Shown here: one piece after another, positions 43,396-51,537 of the stretch
Layout of the letters: every line of letters starts with the position of its first letter
Position numbering within the stretch: position 1 is the stretch's first letter
Source of the DNA: Azophilus sp965221465
GTDB taxonomy: Bacteria; Pseudomonadota; Gammaproteobacteria; Pseudomonadales; Azotimanducaceae
Direction of reading: 5' to 3'
Assembly (NCBI GenBank): GCA_965221465.1
Contig: OZ244892.1
Span: forward strand, 1,860,001 to 1,924,000
Length of the DNA: 64,000 nucleotides
Notes under the pieces: generated by a model
Databases searched by the model: none
The model's input: the letters and a program-made list of their open reading frames with translations, nothing else
What the model was told of the DNA's origin: nothing
Translations under genes and position numbers: made by a program

Positions 43396-45312
43396 TCAGA
43401 TGCGGGCGCGAATCTCGTTGAAGGCGCGGCGTCCTTCCGCCGCAGCCGGGCCCCAGTGCTGCATGCCCTGCAGTTCGCCGTGCCCGAAGCCGATGCGCCC
43501 ATGGGGACGGGCAGCGATCTCGCGTGCCGGCGGCTGGCCGTTTCGCGCAAAGAAGAACCCGGGTTCCGCCATTACGTAGGCATGGCCCCAGCGGTTGAGC
43601 ACGATGCCGGCAATGTCGGTTGCGGCATCGAACCCGGCAGCGGCGAACAACTCGTTCATCTGCCCGACGATGCGCCGTTCGTAGTCGGCATAGGTCGTCG
43701 AGAAAAGTTGCAGCCGCCCGATGTTGCCCTGCACCGAGGCCGGCTCACCGGGCGTGATGAAAGGCACGTAGAAGCTCAGCACGGCAGGCTTGGCCGGGTC
43801 GTGAGGCGGGGCGTCGGTGCCAACGGCCATGGGATTGCGCAGGTTGCAGGCGAAGCCGAAGTCGCCTTCGTACCGGCAGCCCGAAATGCCCAGCCGATGC
43901 ATGAAGCGCCAGTTCGTCAGGGCCACATTGGCGACCAGAAACGCCGCGTGATTGAAGGCGTCGAAGGCCCGAACCGATGCCTCCTGCAGGTCCCGCACGA
44001 CGTGCTTGTTGACCCAGCCGCCCGATGCCATCACGACACCGCGGGCGCGCACCCGGTAGACCCTGCCGTTCTTGGCATAGCTCACCAGCACCTGGTCCGA
44101 CGCATCCGGGTCGGCACTGTCGTGTTCCACCCGCACCACGGTGGATGAGAGGCGCATTCGGACGCGCTCGCCCTGGCGGTCCAGTGCATCGAAGCGGATG
44201 GCCCCCGACAGGATGTCTTCGAATATATCCTTGCCGGCAATCGCCTGCGGCATGATGCGCTTGAGGAAATACCGGGCAAATCCGGTGTTGCCGCCGGGAA
44301 ACGAGTGCCGGTGGTCCAGATACGGGTCGTGGTAGCCGCCGAAACCGGGTAATCCGATCGCGTACATGACATAGGCCGACGTGGTGTCGCACGCGGCACC
44401 GGCCGCAGCGGCAAGAATGGGGTCCGCGTAGGCGGTGACGGCCGGGTCGAGGCCGAGCACGTCTTCCAGGTACTGTTTGCACGACAGCGTATCCAGCCAG
44501 GCTTCCAGGCCTTGCCGCGGGTGTGGACGGGCACTCGCTCGGGACCAGTCGAGCAGCGAACGGCGCACCCGGGCCGGAACGGCGAGTTCGCGCAACTCGT
44601 TCGCCCAGACGTTGCGGGCATGCCGTCGATCGCCATCGCTGCCGGTGAAGTGACTGACATCTATACGATCCTGAAGCCAGTGCAGGAAGCCGTAGTTGTC
44701 GTTCCCGAATCGAATCGCCTCGGCGCCGCCCGTGGGCGGGCTGTAGGCGAACTGCCGCGGGACTCCGAGGCGATCGTAGTAATACGCATCCCCTACCGCG
44801 TAGGCGAGGTCGTCCGAACTTCCGGCAGGCGGAATGGAGAATCCGTTGGAGCCCTGCGGAGCGACGAGCCGGTAGCCGCCCACCGAGAATTCGTTCTGCT
44901 TCGACTCGCCGCCGAACAGCGGGTGGTCGTCGAGAATCAGGCAGCGCGCCGCATCGGGCATCGTCGTGGCGAACTCGTAGGCGGCGCCGAGCCCGGCGAG
45001 GCCTGCGCCCACGATCACCGTATCGAAGACTTCCCCCGTATCGACCCAATCCGGCCCCACGGCATCGAAATCGCCATGGCGAATGCGATGCGCCGCCTGC
45101 ACCGCACCCGGCGTATTCCCGTGGGAGGCAGCGTAATCGCCGATGCCGCCGTATCCGTACCAATCACCCGGCGGCGACCCCACCGGCGGACTGGCGCGAC
45201 TGGCGCGGGCTGCAGTTTCGATCGGCGCACAGGCCGCCAGCAGGGTGGCGCCGGCGCCGACAAGGGTCGAATTGACGAAGTCCCGGCGGCTGATGCGCAA
45301 TTCGGATTTCAA
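43396..45312 (-). CDS. Tat-exported FAD-dependent oxidoreductase (spermidine dehydrogenase-like)
   Basis: A 638-residue flavoprotein. The N-terminus has a twin-arginine signal (S-R-R-D-F-V) followed by ATLLAACAP, which could also be a lipobox. The FAD site is T-V-I-V-G-A-G-L-A-G-L-G-A-A-Y-E-F near residue 98, followed by F-G-G-E-S-K-Q-N-E-F. The middle has F-P-G-G-N-T-G-F-A-R and A-S-G-G-W-V-N-K, and near the end N-R-W-G-H-A-Y. Periplasmic amine or hydroxy-compound oxidation is likely, but the substrate is unknown. It converges with the amidohydrolase, 25 bases apart. Confidence 0.85.
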   Translation of the reverse strand: MKSELRISRRDFVNSTLVGAGATLLAACAPIETAARASRASPPVGSPPGDWYGYGGIGDYAASHGNTPGAVQAAHRIRHGDFDAVGPDWVDTGEVFDTVIVGAGLAGLGAAYEFATTMPDAARCLILDDHPLFGGESKQNEFSVGGYRLVAPQGSNGFSIPPAGSSDDLAYAVGDAYYYDRLGVPRQFAYSPPTGGAEAIRFGNDNYGFLHWLQDRIDVSHFTGSDGDRRHARNVWANELRELAVPARVRRSLLDWSRASARPHPRQGLEAWLDTLSCKQYLEDVLGLDPAVTAYADPILAAAAGAACDTTSAYVMYAIGLPGFGGYHDPYLDHRHSFPGGNTGFARYFLKRIMPQAIAGKDIFEDILSGAIRFDALDRQGERVRMRLSSTVVRVEHDSADPDASDQVLVSYAKNGRVYRVRARGVVMASGGWVNKHVVRDLQEASVRAFDAFNHAAFLVANVALTNWRFMHRLGISGCRYEGDFGFACNLRNPMAVGTDAPPHDPAKPAVLSFYVPFITPGEPASVQGNIGRLQLFSTTYADYERRIVGQMNELFAAAGFDAATDIAGIVLNRWGHAYVMAEPGFFFARNGQPPAREIAARPHGRIGFGHGELQGMQHWGPAAAEGRRAFNEIRARI

Positions 45313-45332
45313 CGGGCTATCTCCACGCTCAA

Positions 45333-45402
45333 TTCAGGCTGCACATGCCGATCAGGCTCCACATTCTGTTCAGGGCTGAACGTGTCGATCAGGCTGCACA
45401 TT
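45333..45402. repeat. three short direct repeats upstream of the flavoprotein gene
   Basis: A 15-base motif like ATCAGGCTGCACATT occurs three times: near 45333-45347, at 45351-45365 (one base changed) and at 45388-45402. They lie 20 to 90 bases upstream of the flavoprotein start. They could be operator sites for a regulator. Confidence 0.5.
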
Positions 45403-45490
45403 TCGTCCAGGGCCTGTCGACAGATCGTCCCAATCCCGCCCAATCATCCGACGCACCCATCCCAATGGCAAATCAATTCGGGCAAACCTG

Positions 45491-45580
45491 GCCCGCATCC
45501 GTTACCAACTTTCGTCGTGAGGGCGTCGAGGCGCAGGGCGAGTGCATCGGCGTCCACAGCAGGAAGCTGGTGACGGATGC
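45491..45580 (+). repeat. repeat family B, copy B4 (full unit)
   Basis: A complete 90-base unit: GCCCGCATCCGTTACCAACT at the left, GAGTGCATCGGCGTCCACAG inside, and AGCTGGTGACGGATGC at the right, the left and right being inverted copies. It sits in the 1-kb gene-poor stretch between the flavoprotein and hydroxy-acid oxidase genes. The rest of that stretch holds repeat A6 and no clear gene. Confidence 0.8.
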
Positions 45581-45813
45581 CGACCAGAGCGTCGACGCAT
45601 ATTGCGACCATGAGAATGCACGATTTGCATGGCAACCGAATTCGTTCCCCCGTTAAATCGATCATGGTTCGAGCCCAATTGAAGCCTGGATAATTCTGTG
45701 CTGGGCACGCGCCGTGGACGATATCGGTTTCCTGCCTGCCCGGCTGACGCAATCCGGGCATGTCGTCCCGGTCAGCACGACATCCGCTGAGGGCAAACAG
45801 ATCATCGAATACG

Positions 45814-46076
45814 TCATGAAAGATTCGAACCCGGCGCGCCGGGACGCGGACATGCAGGGAACATCTGCAATACGCTGGGAGAGAGCAGGTGTGCGGTGCG
45901 TGTATATGGCGCTGTTTGGGCTCGTGCTTGCACCCATCGTCGCGGTAGTTTTCTCCGCCTGGTGCGCCATTCGGCGAGCCAGATGCACGTACCGTATACC
46001 TGCTCTCGGTGCCCGGTCGCGAGATATTCTGTTACATTTTTTTTAATTAAATCAAAGCATTATGATTTTTTCCATG
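45814..46076 (+). repeat. repeat family A, copy A6 (with a 12-base insertion)
   Basis: A complete copy. The 5' arm is at 45885-45912; the 3' arm is at 45964-46003 with an inserted TCGGCGAGCCAG at 45971-45982. The right flank is AT-rich and degenerate (TTTTTTTTAATTAAATC) but again ends in TTTTTTCCATG. Confidence 0.88.
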
Positions 46077-46178
46077 CGAGGCATCCTCACGCAGAACCTG
46101 AACGGCGTAGTGACGAACGAGGGCGCCATCACCCTCGGCGGCCACAAGCCGGTAAGAGTGGTGCCGGCCGCGGGATGA
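46074..46178 (+). CDS. possible 34-residue reading frame at the end of repeat A6
   Basis: A short frame begins at the ATG ending repeat A6 (MRGILTQNLNGVVTNEGAIT) and stops after VRVVPAAG. It may be the truncated start of a lost gene that used the repeat as leader, as the amidohydrolase does with A5. No family is recognised, and it could equally be chance. Confidence 0.25.
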   Translation: MRGILTQNLNGVVTNEGAITLGGHKPVRVVPAAG

Positions 46179-46311
46179 TCGTCGATGGACGACAGCCTGC
46201 GCAGACGAATGCAAAATGGAACCAAGCCAACTCTCGAGCAAGACCTGGCGTCCGGCAGGCAACGATCCGGGGGCCGTACATGCATGACAACGCCGGCACG
46301 CAACTGTTGAG

Positions 46312-47502
46312 ATGAAAACGTCGTCGACACACCGGCGTCTGCAGCACGCGCACAGCATCGACGACGTGCGCGACCTGGCGCGGCGCCGGCTGCCGCGCTT
46401 CATCTTCGACTATCTCGACGGTGGCGCCGACGACGAGTACACCCGGGGCGAAAACGCCAAGTCGTTCGCCGCGCTGTCGTTGCTGCAGCGGGTGCTGGTC
46501 GATGTAACCTCGGTGGATACCTCGACGACGCTGCTCGGCATGCCGACGTCGGCGCCCTTCATCCTGTCGAGCACCGGGGCGAGCCGGTTCTACCATCCTC
46601 AGGGAGAACTCGCCGCCGCCCGTGCGGCCGCGGCTTCCGGAGTGATCTACGGCACCACCTCTTCGGCCATGTTTTCCCTGGAGGAGGTGGCCGCTGTCGG
46701 CGAAGGGCCGCGCTTCTTCCAGGTCTACGTACTCAAGGACCGATCGATCGCCGGCGAATACGTCCGGCGCTGCAAGGCGGCGGGATACGGCGCCATGTTC
46801 CTCACCGTCGACTGCGCCACCCATGGCAATCGGGAGCGGGATCTGCGCAACCGGATTTCGATTCCGCCGAAGGCCACGCCGCGCATCATCCGGCAATTGC
46901 TGCAACGGCCGGGCTGGACGCTGGACTATCTGACCCATTCGGGCTGGCGTTTTCCCAACATCGAGGGGTACGTCGACGACTCCACCCGGGACGACTTCGC
47001 CTCCGTGGCGGAATGGTTTGCCGATCAACTCGACAAGAGTTTTACCTGGGACGACGCGGCCGCGCTCTGCAGCGACTGGGGCGGACAATTCGTCGTCAAG
47101 GGCATCACCACCGTTGCCGACGCCCGGCTCGCCGCGGAAATCGGCGCCACCGGCATCGTCATCTCGAACCACGGCGGCCGGCAGCTCGACCACGCCCCGA
47201 CCACACTGGAGGTGCTACCGGAAATCGTCGACGCGATAGGAGATCGCGTGGAAGTGCTGGTGGACAGCGGCTTCCGGCGCGGCACCGACATCGTCAAGGC
47301 GCTGGCCCTCGGCGCCCGCGGCGTGCTGATCGGCAAGGCGTACCTCTACGGGCTCGGCGCCGGCGGCGAGGCAGGCGTTGCACGGGTCATCGAGATTCTG
47401 AAGGGCGAATTCGAGCGTAACATGACGCTGATGGGGCTTCGATGCATCGACGAGATCACCAGCGACTGCGTTCGCTGGCGAGACCCGCGCTTTGTGCGTT
47501 GA
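46312..47502 (+). CDS. FMN-dependent alpha-hydroxy acid dehydrogenase/oxidase
   Basis: A 396-residue TIM-barrel flavoenzyme of the L-lactate dehydrogenase (LldD)/glycolate oxidase/mandelate dehydrogenase family. It has F-D-Y-L-D-G-G-A-D-D-E near the start, S-S-T-G-A-S-R-F, F-Q-V-Y-V, V-V-K-G-I, and the active-site signature S-N-H-G-G-R-Q-L-D with catalytic His and Arg, then D-S-G-F-R-R-G-T-D-I-V-K-A-L-A-L-G-A. It oxidises an L-2-hydroxy acid to a 2-oxo acid. It is followed by an amidohydrolase and an acyl-CoA dehydrogenase on the same strand. Confidence 0.9.
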   Translation: MKTSSTHRRLQHAHSIDDVRDLARRRLPRFIFDYLDGGADDEYTRGENAKSFAALSLLQRVLVDVTSVDTSTTLLGMPTSAPFILSSTGASRFYHPQGELAAARAAAASGVIYGTTSSAMFSLEEVAAVGEGPRFFQVYVLKDRSIAGEYVRRCKAAGYGAMFLTVDCATHGNRERDLRNRISIPPKATPRIIRQLLQRPGWTLDYLTHSGWRFPNIEGYVDDSTRDDFASVAEWFADQLDKSFTWDDAAALCSDWGGQFVVKGITTVADARLAAEIGATGIVISNHGGRQLDHAPTTLEVLPEIVDAIGDRVEVLVDSGFRRGTDIVKALALGARGVLIGKAYLYGLGAGGEAGVARVIEILKGEFERNMTLMGLRCIDEITSDCVRWRDPRFVR

Positions 47503-47555
47503 AGGGCAGCGCAGGGTGAACGCCTTGGTCAATGCCTTGGTCAATGGTGTCGGCA

Positions 47556-49139
47556 ATGAACTCTGAACGGCTCCGGCAGGGGTTCCGGGCGACGATCTTC
47601 GGGCTGTCGATCATCGGCTCGTTGCCGTCGGCTTGGGCTGCAACCTGCGATGCGGTCATCACTGGCGGACGGGTCATGGATCCGGAAAGCGAATTTGACC
47701 AGGTGGCCAACGTCTGCATCCGCGGTGAGCGCATCGTTCGCATCTCGTCCGATCCTCTGCGGGGGGAGATCGAGATCGACGCAGACGGCCTGGTCGTCGC
47801 TCCAGGCTTCATAGACTCCCACGTACACGGCCAAACCCGGTTCGGCAGCAAGCTCATGCTGCGTGACGGCGTCACCACTACCCTCGACCTCGAGGTCGGC
47901 GGCATCAACGTGGGGGCCTGGTACGCCGAGCGCAAGGGCCGCTGGCAGACCAACTACGGCGTATCGGCGTCGCACGAATTCGCCCGCATGGCGGTGCTGG
48001 ACGGATTGCAGTTCGACGGCCCCGTCGACGCCCAGCATATCGGCCCTACCCGGGCTCGCGCCGAGCGCAACAACGGCGTGCCGGACTTCGCCGTCACCAT
48101 CCCCGACCCCGCGCAACTGGCCGCCATCCTGGAACTCGTAGACCGCGCACTGGCGCAAGGCGCACTCGGCGTGGGTTCCACCGTGGGTTACATGCAAAAA
48201 GGGGTTACCACGTGGGAGATGTTTGCCCTGCAACGCCTCGCCGCGAGCTACGGCCGGGGCACGTTCAGCCATGTCCGGTTCCTGGGCAACAACCTGCCGC
48301 CGGCAGAGGGTACCCTGGGGTTCGCCGAAGCCTTCGCCAACGCCATGGCGCTGGGAGCGCCGTTCATGGCCGTGCACGACAACAACCGCGGCTGGCAGGA
48401 GAACGAGGCCAAGCTGGCAGGAGCCCGCGCCCAGGGCTACAACGTCTGGTCCGAATACTATCCCTATGTCTCCGGGTCCGGGCCCATCGGCTCCGAGTTC
48501 CTCGAGCCGGAAACCCTGCTGCACGATTGGCAGCTCACCTACGAGGACTCGATGATGGACCCGGCCACTGGCGAGTTCCTCACACAGGCGGCCTATGAAG
48601 CCAAGCGCAAGGAGGACCCCGGCTACATCGTGGTGCTCTTCATGCGTCAGCGCGAGGCCTGGTTGCCCAATTGGCTGACCCGGCCGCACGCCACCGTTGG
48701 CAGCGACGGCATGCCCACCACGGACGCCGATGGCAATGACCTCACTTGGGAGCATCCCTACAGTGCCTTCGTCGGCCACCCGCGAACCGCGGGCAGCCAC
48801 GCCCGAGTGTTGCGCTTGGGCCGCGAGCACGGCGTACCCCTGATGCAGGCGCTTCGCCAACTCAGCTACTGGTCAGCACTGCACCTGGGCAATGCGGGCA
48901 TCAGTGCCATGCGAGAGCGGGGTCGGCTTCAGGAGGGCATGATCGCGGACATCACGGTGTTCGACTCGGCAACGGTCACCGACAACGCGACCCACAGGCG
49001 CGGCGAACAGGCAGCGCCATCCACCGGAATTCCTTACGTTCTGGTCAGCGGACAGCTGGTGGTGCGCGACTCGAAGGTACGACGGACATTTCCGGGCAAG
49101 CCAATCCGCTACGCAATAGCGCAAGGGTCCGACTCATGA
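47556..49139 (+). CDS. exported amidohydrolase, D-aminoacylase-like
   Basis: A protein of about 527 residues. The signal peptide is GLSIIGSLPSAWAATCDAVI-like. The amidohydrolase pattern T-G-G-R-V-M-D-P-E-S, then V-A-P-G-F-I-D-S-H-V-H-G, and the late S-D-G-M and H-P-R segments match N-acyl-D-amino acid deacylases, though some metal ligands are not clear. Several in-frame ATGs exist; the one giving MNSERLRQGF is preferred. The gene lies 53 bases after the hydroxy-acid oxidase and 37 before the acyl-CoA dehydrogenase, so an operon is likely. Confidence 0.83.
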   Translation: MNSERLRQGFRATIFGLSIIGSLPSAWAATCDAVITGGRVMDPESEFDQVANVCIRGERIVRISSDPLRGEIEIDADGLVVAPGFIDSHVHGQTRFGSKLMLRDGVTTTLDLEVGGINVGAWYAERKGRWQTNYGVSASHEFARMAVLDGLQFDGPVDAQHIGPTRARAERNNGVPDFAVTIPDPAQLAAILELVDRALAQGALGVGSTVGYMQKGVTTWEMFALQRLAASYGRGTFSHVRFLGNNLPPAEGTLGFAEAFANAMALGAPFMAVHDNNRGWQENEAKLAGARAQGYNVWSEYYPYVSGSGPIGSEFLEPETLLHDWQLTYEDSMMDPATGEFLTQAAYEAKRKEDPGYIVVLFMRQREAWLPNWLTRPHATVGSDGMPTTDADGNDLTWEHPYSAFVGHPRTAGSHARVLRLGREHGVPLMQALRQLSYWSALHLGNAGISAMRERGRLQEGMIADITVFDSATVTDNATHRRGEQAAPSTGIPYVLVSGQLVVRDSKVRRTFPGKPIRYAIAQGSDS

Positions 49140-49176
49140 TGCCCACCTGCGCTGCCCGCTGAAGGCGAAGCTTCAC

Positions 49177-50322
49177 ATGGACTTCTCACCCACCGACGAA
49201 CAGCGAATCGCCGTCGATTCGTTCCGCCGCTTCCTGGAAGCGGAGATTGCTCCGGCGATTGCGGCATTCGATGACGCATTCATTCCCAAGGACCAGATGT
49301 ATGAGTTGCTGGGCAGGTTGCTGCCCTTCGGCATGGGCAACGGACTGGTGGACGAAGCCCACGGCGGACTGGGTCTCGACCCGCTGACGGTGGGCTTGCT
49401 GTTCGAGGAATTGTCGCAAGTTTCACCAGACCTCGCCATCCTGGTGCTGATCCAGATGGAAGCCGGATTGCTGCTGGCCGCAGGCTCCGAGTCGATTCGC
49501 GCCAACTACCTGGCTCCGCTGCTCAGCGGCCAGAAATTCGCCTGCATCGGCATCAGCGAGCCGGAGGCGGGCTCCAATATCGCGCAAATCCGCTGCCGAG
49601 CGCGTCGGGATGGCAGCGGCTTCCTGCTTTCCGGAGAAAAGCAGTGGATATCGAGCGGCCATTACTCGGATTTCTGCATCTGCGTGGCCCGGGACGGGGA
49701 AGGCCCCGGTGATGGCATTGGCCTGTTTGTCGTCGATCGGGAAGCGGGTTACGAGAGCCGCAACATTCCCAAGATGGCCCTCAACCGGCAATCGACCGCG
49801 CAGTTGTACTTTGACGATGCGAGGGTGCCGGCCGAGAACGTCCTCGCGTCGCCAGGCGAGGGGCTGAAACGGCTGATGGCGCTGCTGTCCGGCTCACGGC
49901 CGCTGGTGGGGCTGCTGGCCGTTGGCGTTGCCCAGGCGGCGCTCGATCACGCCGTCGACTACGCGACATCCCGGAAGCAGCACGGCAAAGTCATCGCCCG
50001 GCATCAGTTGGTGCAGGCGCGCATCGCCAACATGGCGGTCAGGATCGACGCATCGCGGCTCCTGCTGTACCGGGCGCTCGATCTGGCCGGTCGCGGCGAA
50101 CGCAGCGACCTCGAGAGCAGCATGGCCAAGTATTTCGCAACGGAAGCCGCCTGCGAGGTCACCCGCCATGCCCTTGCCATCCATGGCGGCAACGGCGTGG
50201 CGCGGGAGTTTCCCGTCGAGGAACTCTACCGAATCGCGCCCATCCTCGCCGTCACCGAAGGGACGCCGGAAATGCAACAACTGATCATCGGCCGCAACCT
50301 GCTCGGCGAATCGGCTTTTTGA
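49177..50322 (+). CDS. acyl-CoA dehydrogenase
   Basis: A 381-residue acyl-CoA dehydrogenase. The flavin-binding segments I-G-I-S-E-P-E-A-G-S-N and K-Q-W-I-S-S-G are present. Here the catalytic Glu is at the common C-terminal place (Glu361 in AVTEGTPEMQQLIIGRNLL), unlike the isovaleryl-type enzyme at 12614. The helix Y-A-T-S-R-K-Q-H-G-K replaces the usual R-x-Q-F-G-x, so Phe is missing there. Probably the last gene of a three-gene operon. Confidence 0.9.
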   Translation: MDFSPTDEQRIAVDSFRRFLEAEIAPAIAAFDDAFIPKDQMYELLGRLLPFGMGNGLVDEAHGGLGLDPLTVGLLFEELSQVSPDLAILVLIQMEAGLLLAAGSESIRANYLAPLLSGQKFACIGISEPEAGSNIAQIRCRARRDGSGFLLSGEKQWISSGHYSDFCICVARDGEGPGDGIGLFVVDREAGYESRNIPKMALNRQSTAQLYFDDARVPAENVLASPGEGLKRLMALLSGSRPLVGLLAVGVAQAALDHAVDYATSRKQHGKVIARHQLVQARIANMAVRIDASRLLLYRALDLAGRGERSDLESSMAKYFATEAACEVTRHALAIHGGNGVAREFPVEELYRIAPILAVTEGTPEMQQLIIGRNLLGESAF

Positions 50323-50341
50323 GGCTTGGTATCGGACCATC

Positions 50342-50572
50342 TTTCACGGAACGCTTTTTCCAAGCGATTGATTTTATTGAATCCATTAACCTGGGGAACC
50401 TTTCCTTCGATCCGACTCCGAGAACCGGTATGCGGTACGTGCATGCGGCGCACCAGGCGGCGGCGCTTACCGCTACGATAGGCGCAAGCGCGAGCCCAAA
50501 CAGCGCCGCATACACGCACCGCACACCGGTTCTCTCCCAGCGGTTTTAAAATGTCTCTTGCACGTCCGCGGC
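50342..50572 (-). repeat. repeat family A, copy A7
   Basis: A copy in minus orientation with arms at 50503-50530 (5' arm) and 50424-50451 (3' arm) and the right flank to TTCCGTGAAAGATGG. The left flank is shortened and degraded. It lies between convergent acyl-CoA dehydrogenase and TauD-like genes, so unlike the other copies it is not upstream of a gene. Confidence 0.88.
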
Positions 50573-50592
50573 TTGGCCTGCCGCGGTGGGGA

Positions 50593-51435
50593 TCAGCGGT
50601 GTGTGCGGTAGGGGGCGAGGTTTCCGCCGTCCACGGTGACGCGGTGCATCAGGCGCCGTTCGCCGGGGTAATCGTTGAGTGCATAGTGCCAGGTGGCGCG
50701 GTTGTCCCAGAATGCGACGCTGCCGACTTCCCAGTGGAAACGGGTGGTGTGCTCGTCCCGGGCGGCCACGCTATAGAGATACTCGAGCAACGGCCGTGAT
50801 TCTTCATCGGTCCAGCCGTCGATTCGCACCGTGAAACCCGGATTCACGTAGAGGGCCGGCCGGCCGGAGCGGGGGTGCCGGATCACCATGGGATGCACCG
50901 CATCCTGTGTGGCTCGCTCGGCGTTGTGGTAGCGCTCGTCCCCTGCCTGGGCATAGGCGCCGGTCGCACCGAAGACGTGACGGCTGGAATGCACGGCGCT
51001 CAAGCTCTCGACGGTTCGCTGCAGACCCGGCGAAAGGGCTTCGTACGCCTTGTACATGTTCGCGAACAGGGTATCGCCGCCGGAACCCGGCACCTCCAGG
51101 GCATACAGCATCGAGCCCAGTGCCGGCGCGTCGTCGTAGGAGTGATCGGTGTGCCAGCCACCGCCGACATTGAGCTTGTGGTGCGGTTCCTTCAATACCA
51201 TGGCCACCTGGGGTTGTTCCGGAACCGGGGTGAAGAACCGATTGACGTTGATGGGCCCGAATCGACGTGCGGCCGCGAGCTGTTCGTCGGCGGTCAGCGC
51301 CTGCTCGCGAAAAAACACGACACCATGGGCCGCCTGCGCATCGGCGATGGCCTCCACTTCTTCATCCGAGATCGACGACAGGTCGACGCCGCTGATCTCG
51401 GCACCGCAGCCGTCTTCCAGGGGATTGATCTTCAT
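50593..51435 (-). CDS. TauD/TfdA-family 2-oxoglutarate-dependent dioxygenase
   Basis: A 280-residue Fe(II)/2-oxoglutarate oxygenase. The iron-binding His95-x-Asp97 is in GGGWHTDHSY and the distal His250 in ATWHYALNDY; the 2-oxoglutarate-binding Arg265 lies in RRLMHRVTV. It is closest in pattern to taurine or alkylsulfonate and 2,4-D dioxygenases, but the substrate is unknown. The start giving MKINPLEDGC is preferred over an ATG three codons upstream. Confidence 0.92.
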   Translation of the reverse strand: MKINPLEDGCGAEISGVDLSSISDEEVEAIADAQAAHGVVFFREQALTADEQLAAARRFGPINVNRFFTPVPEQPQVAMVLKEPHHKLNVGGGWHTDHSYDDAPALGSMLYALEVPGSGGDTLFANMYKAYEALSPGLQRTVESLSAVHSSRHVFGATGAYAQAGDERYHNAERATQDAVHPMVIRHPRSGRPALYVNPGFTVRIDGWTDEESRPLLEYLYSVAARDEHTTRFHWEVGSVAFWDNRATWHYALNDYPGERRLMHRVTVDGGNLAPYRTHR

Positions 51436-51537
51436 TGCGGTCACTCTCGATTTGCCTGCCCCATCAAGCGCAAGAGCATGCCACAGTTGAGCGTCGAATT
51501 GCGCGACCAGATAGAAGTCATCAGGCCCACCCTCATC

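Noticed and set aside
13962..50572. Family A repeats as integron attC sites
   Set aside because: The copies lie in both orientations among large single genes, there is no consistent GTTRRRY/RYYYAAC core pair at the stem ends, and no integrase gene is present.
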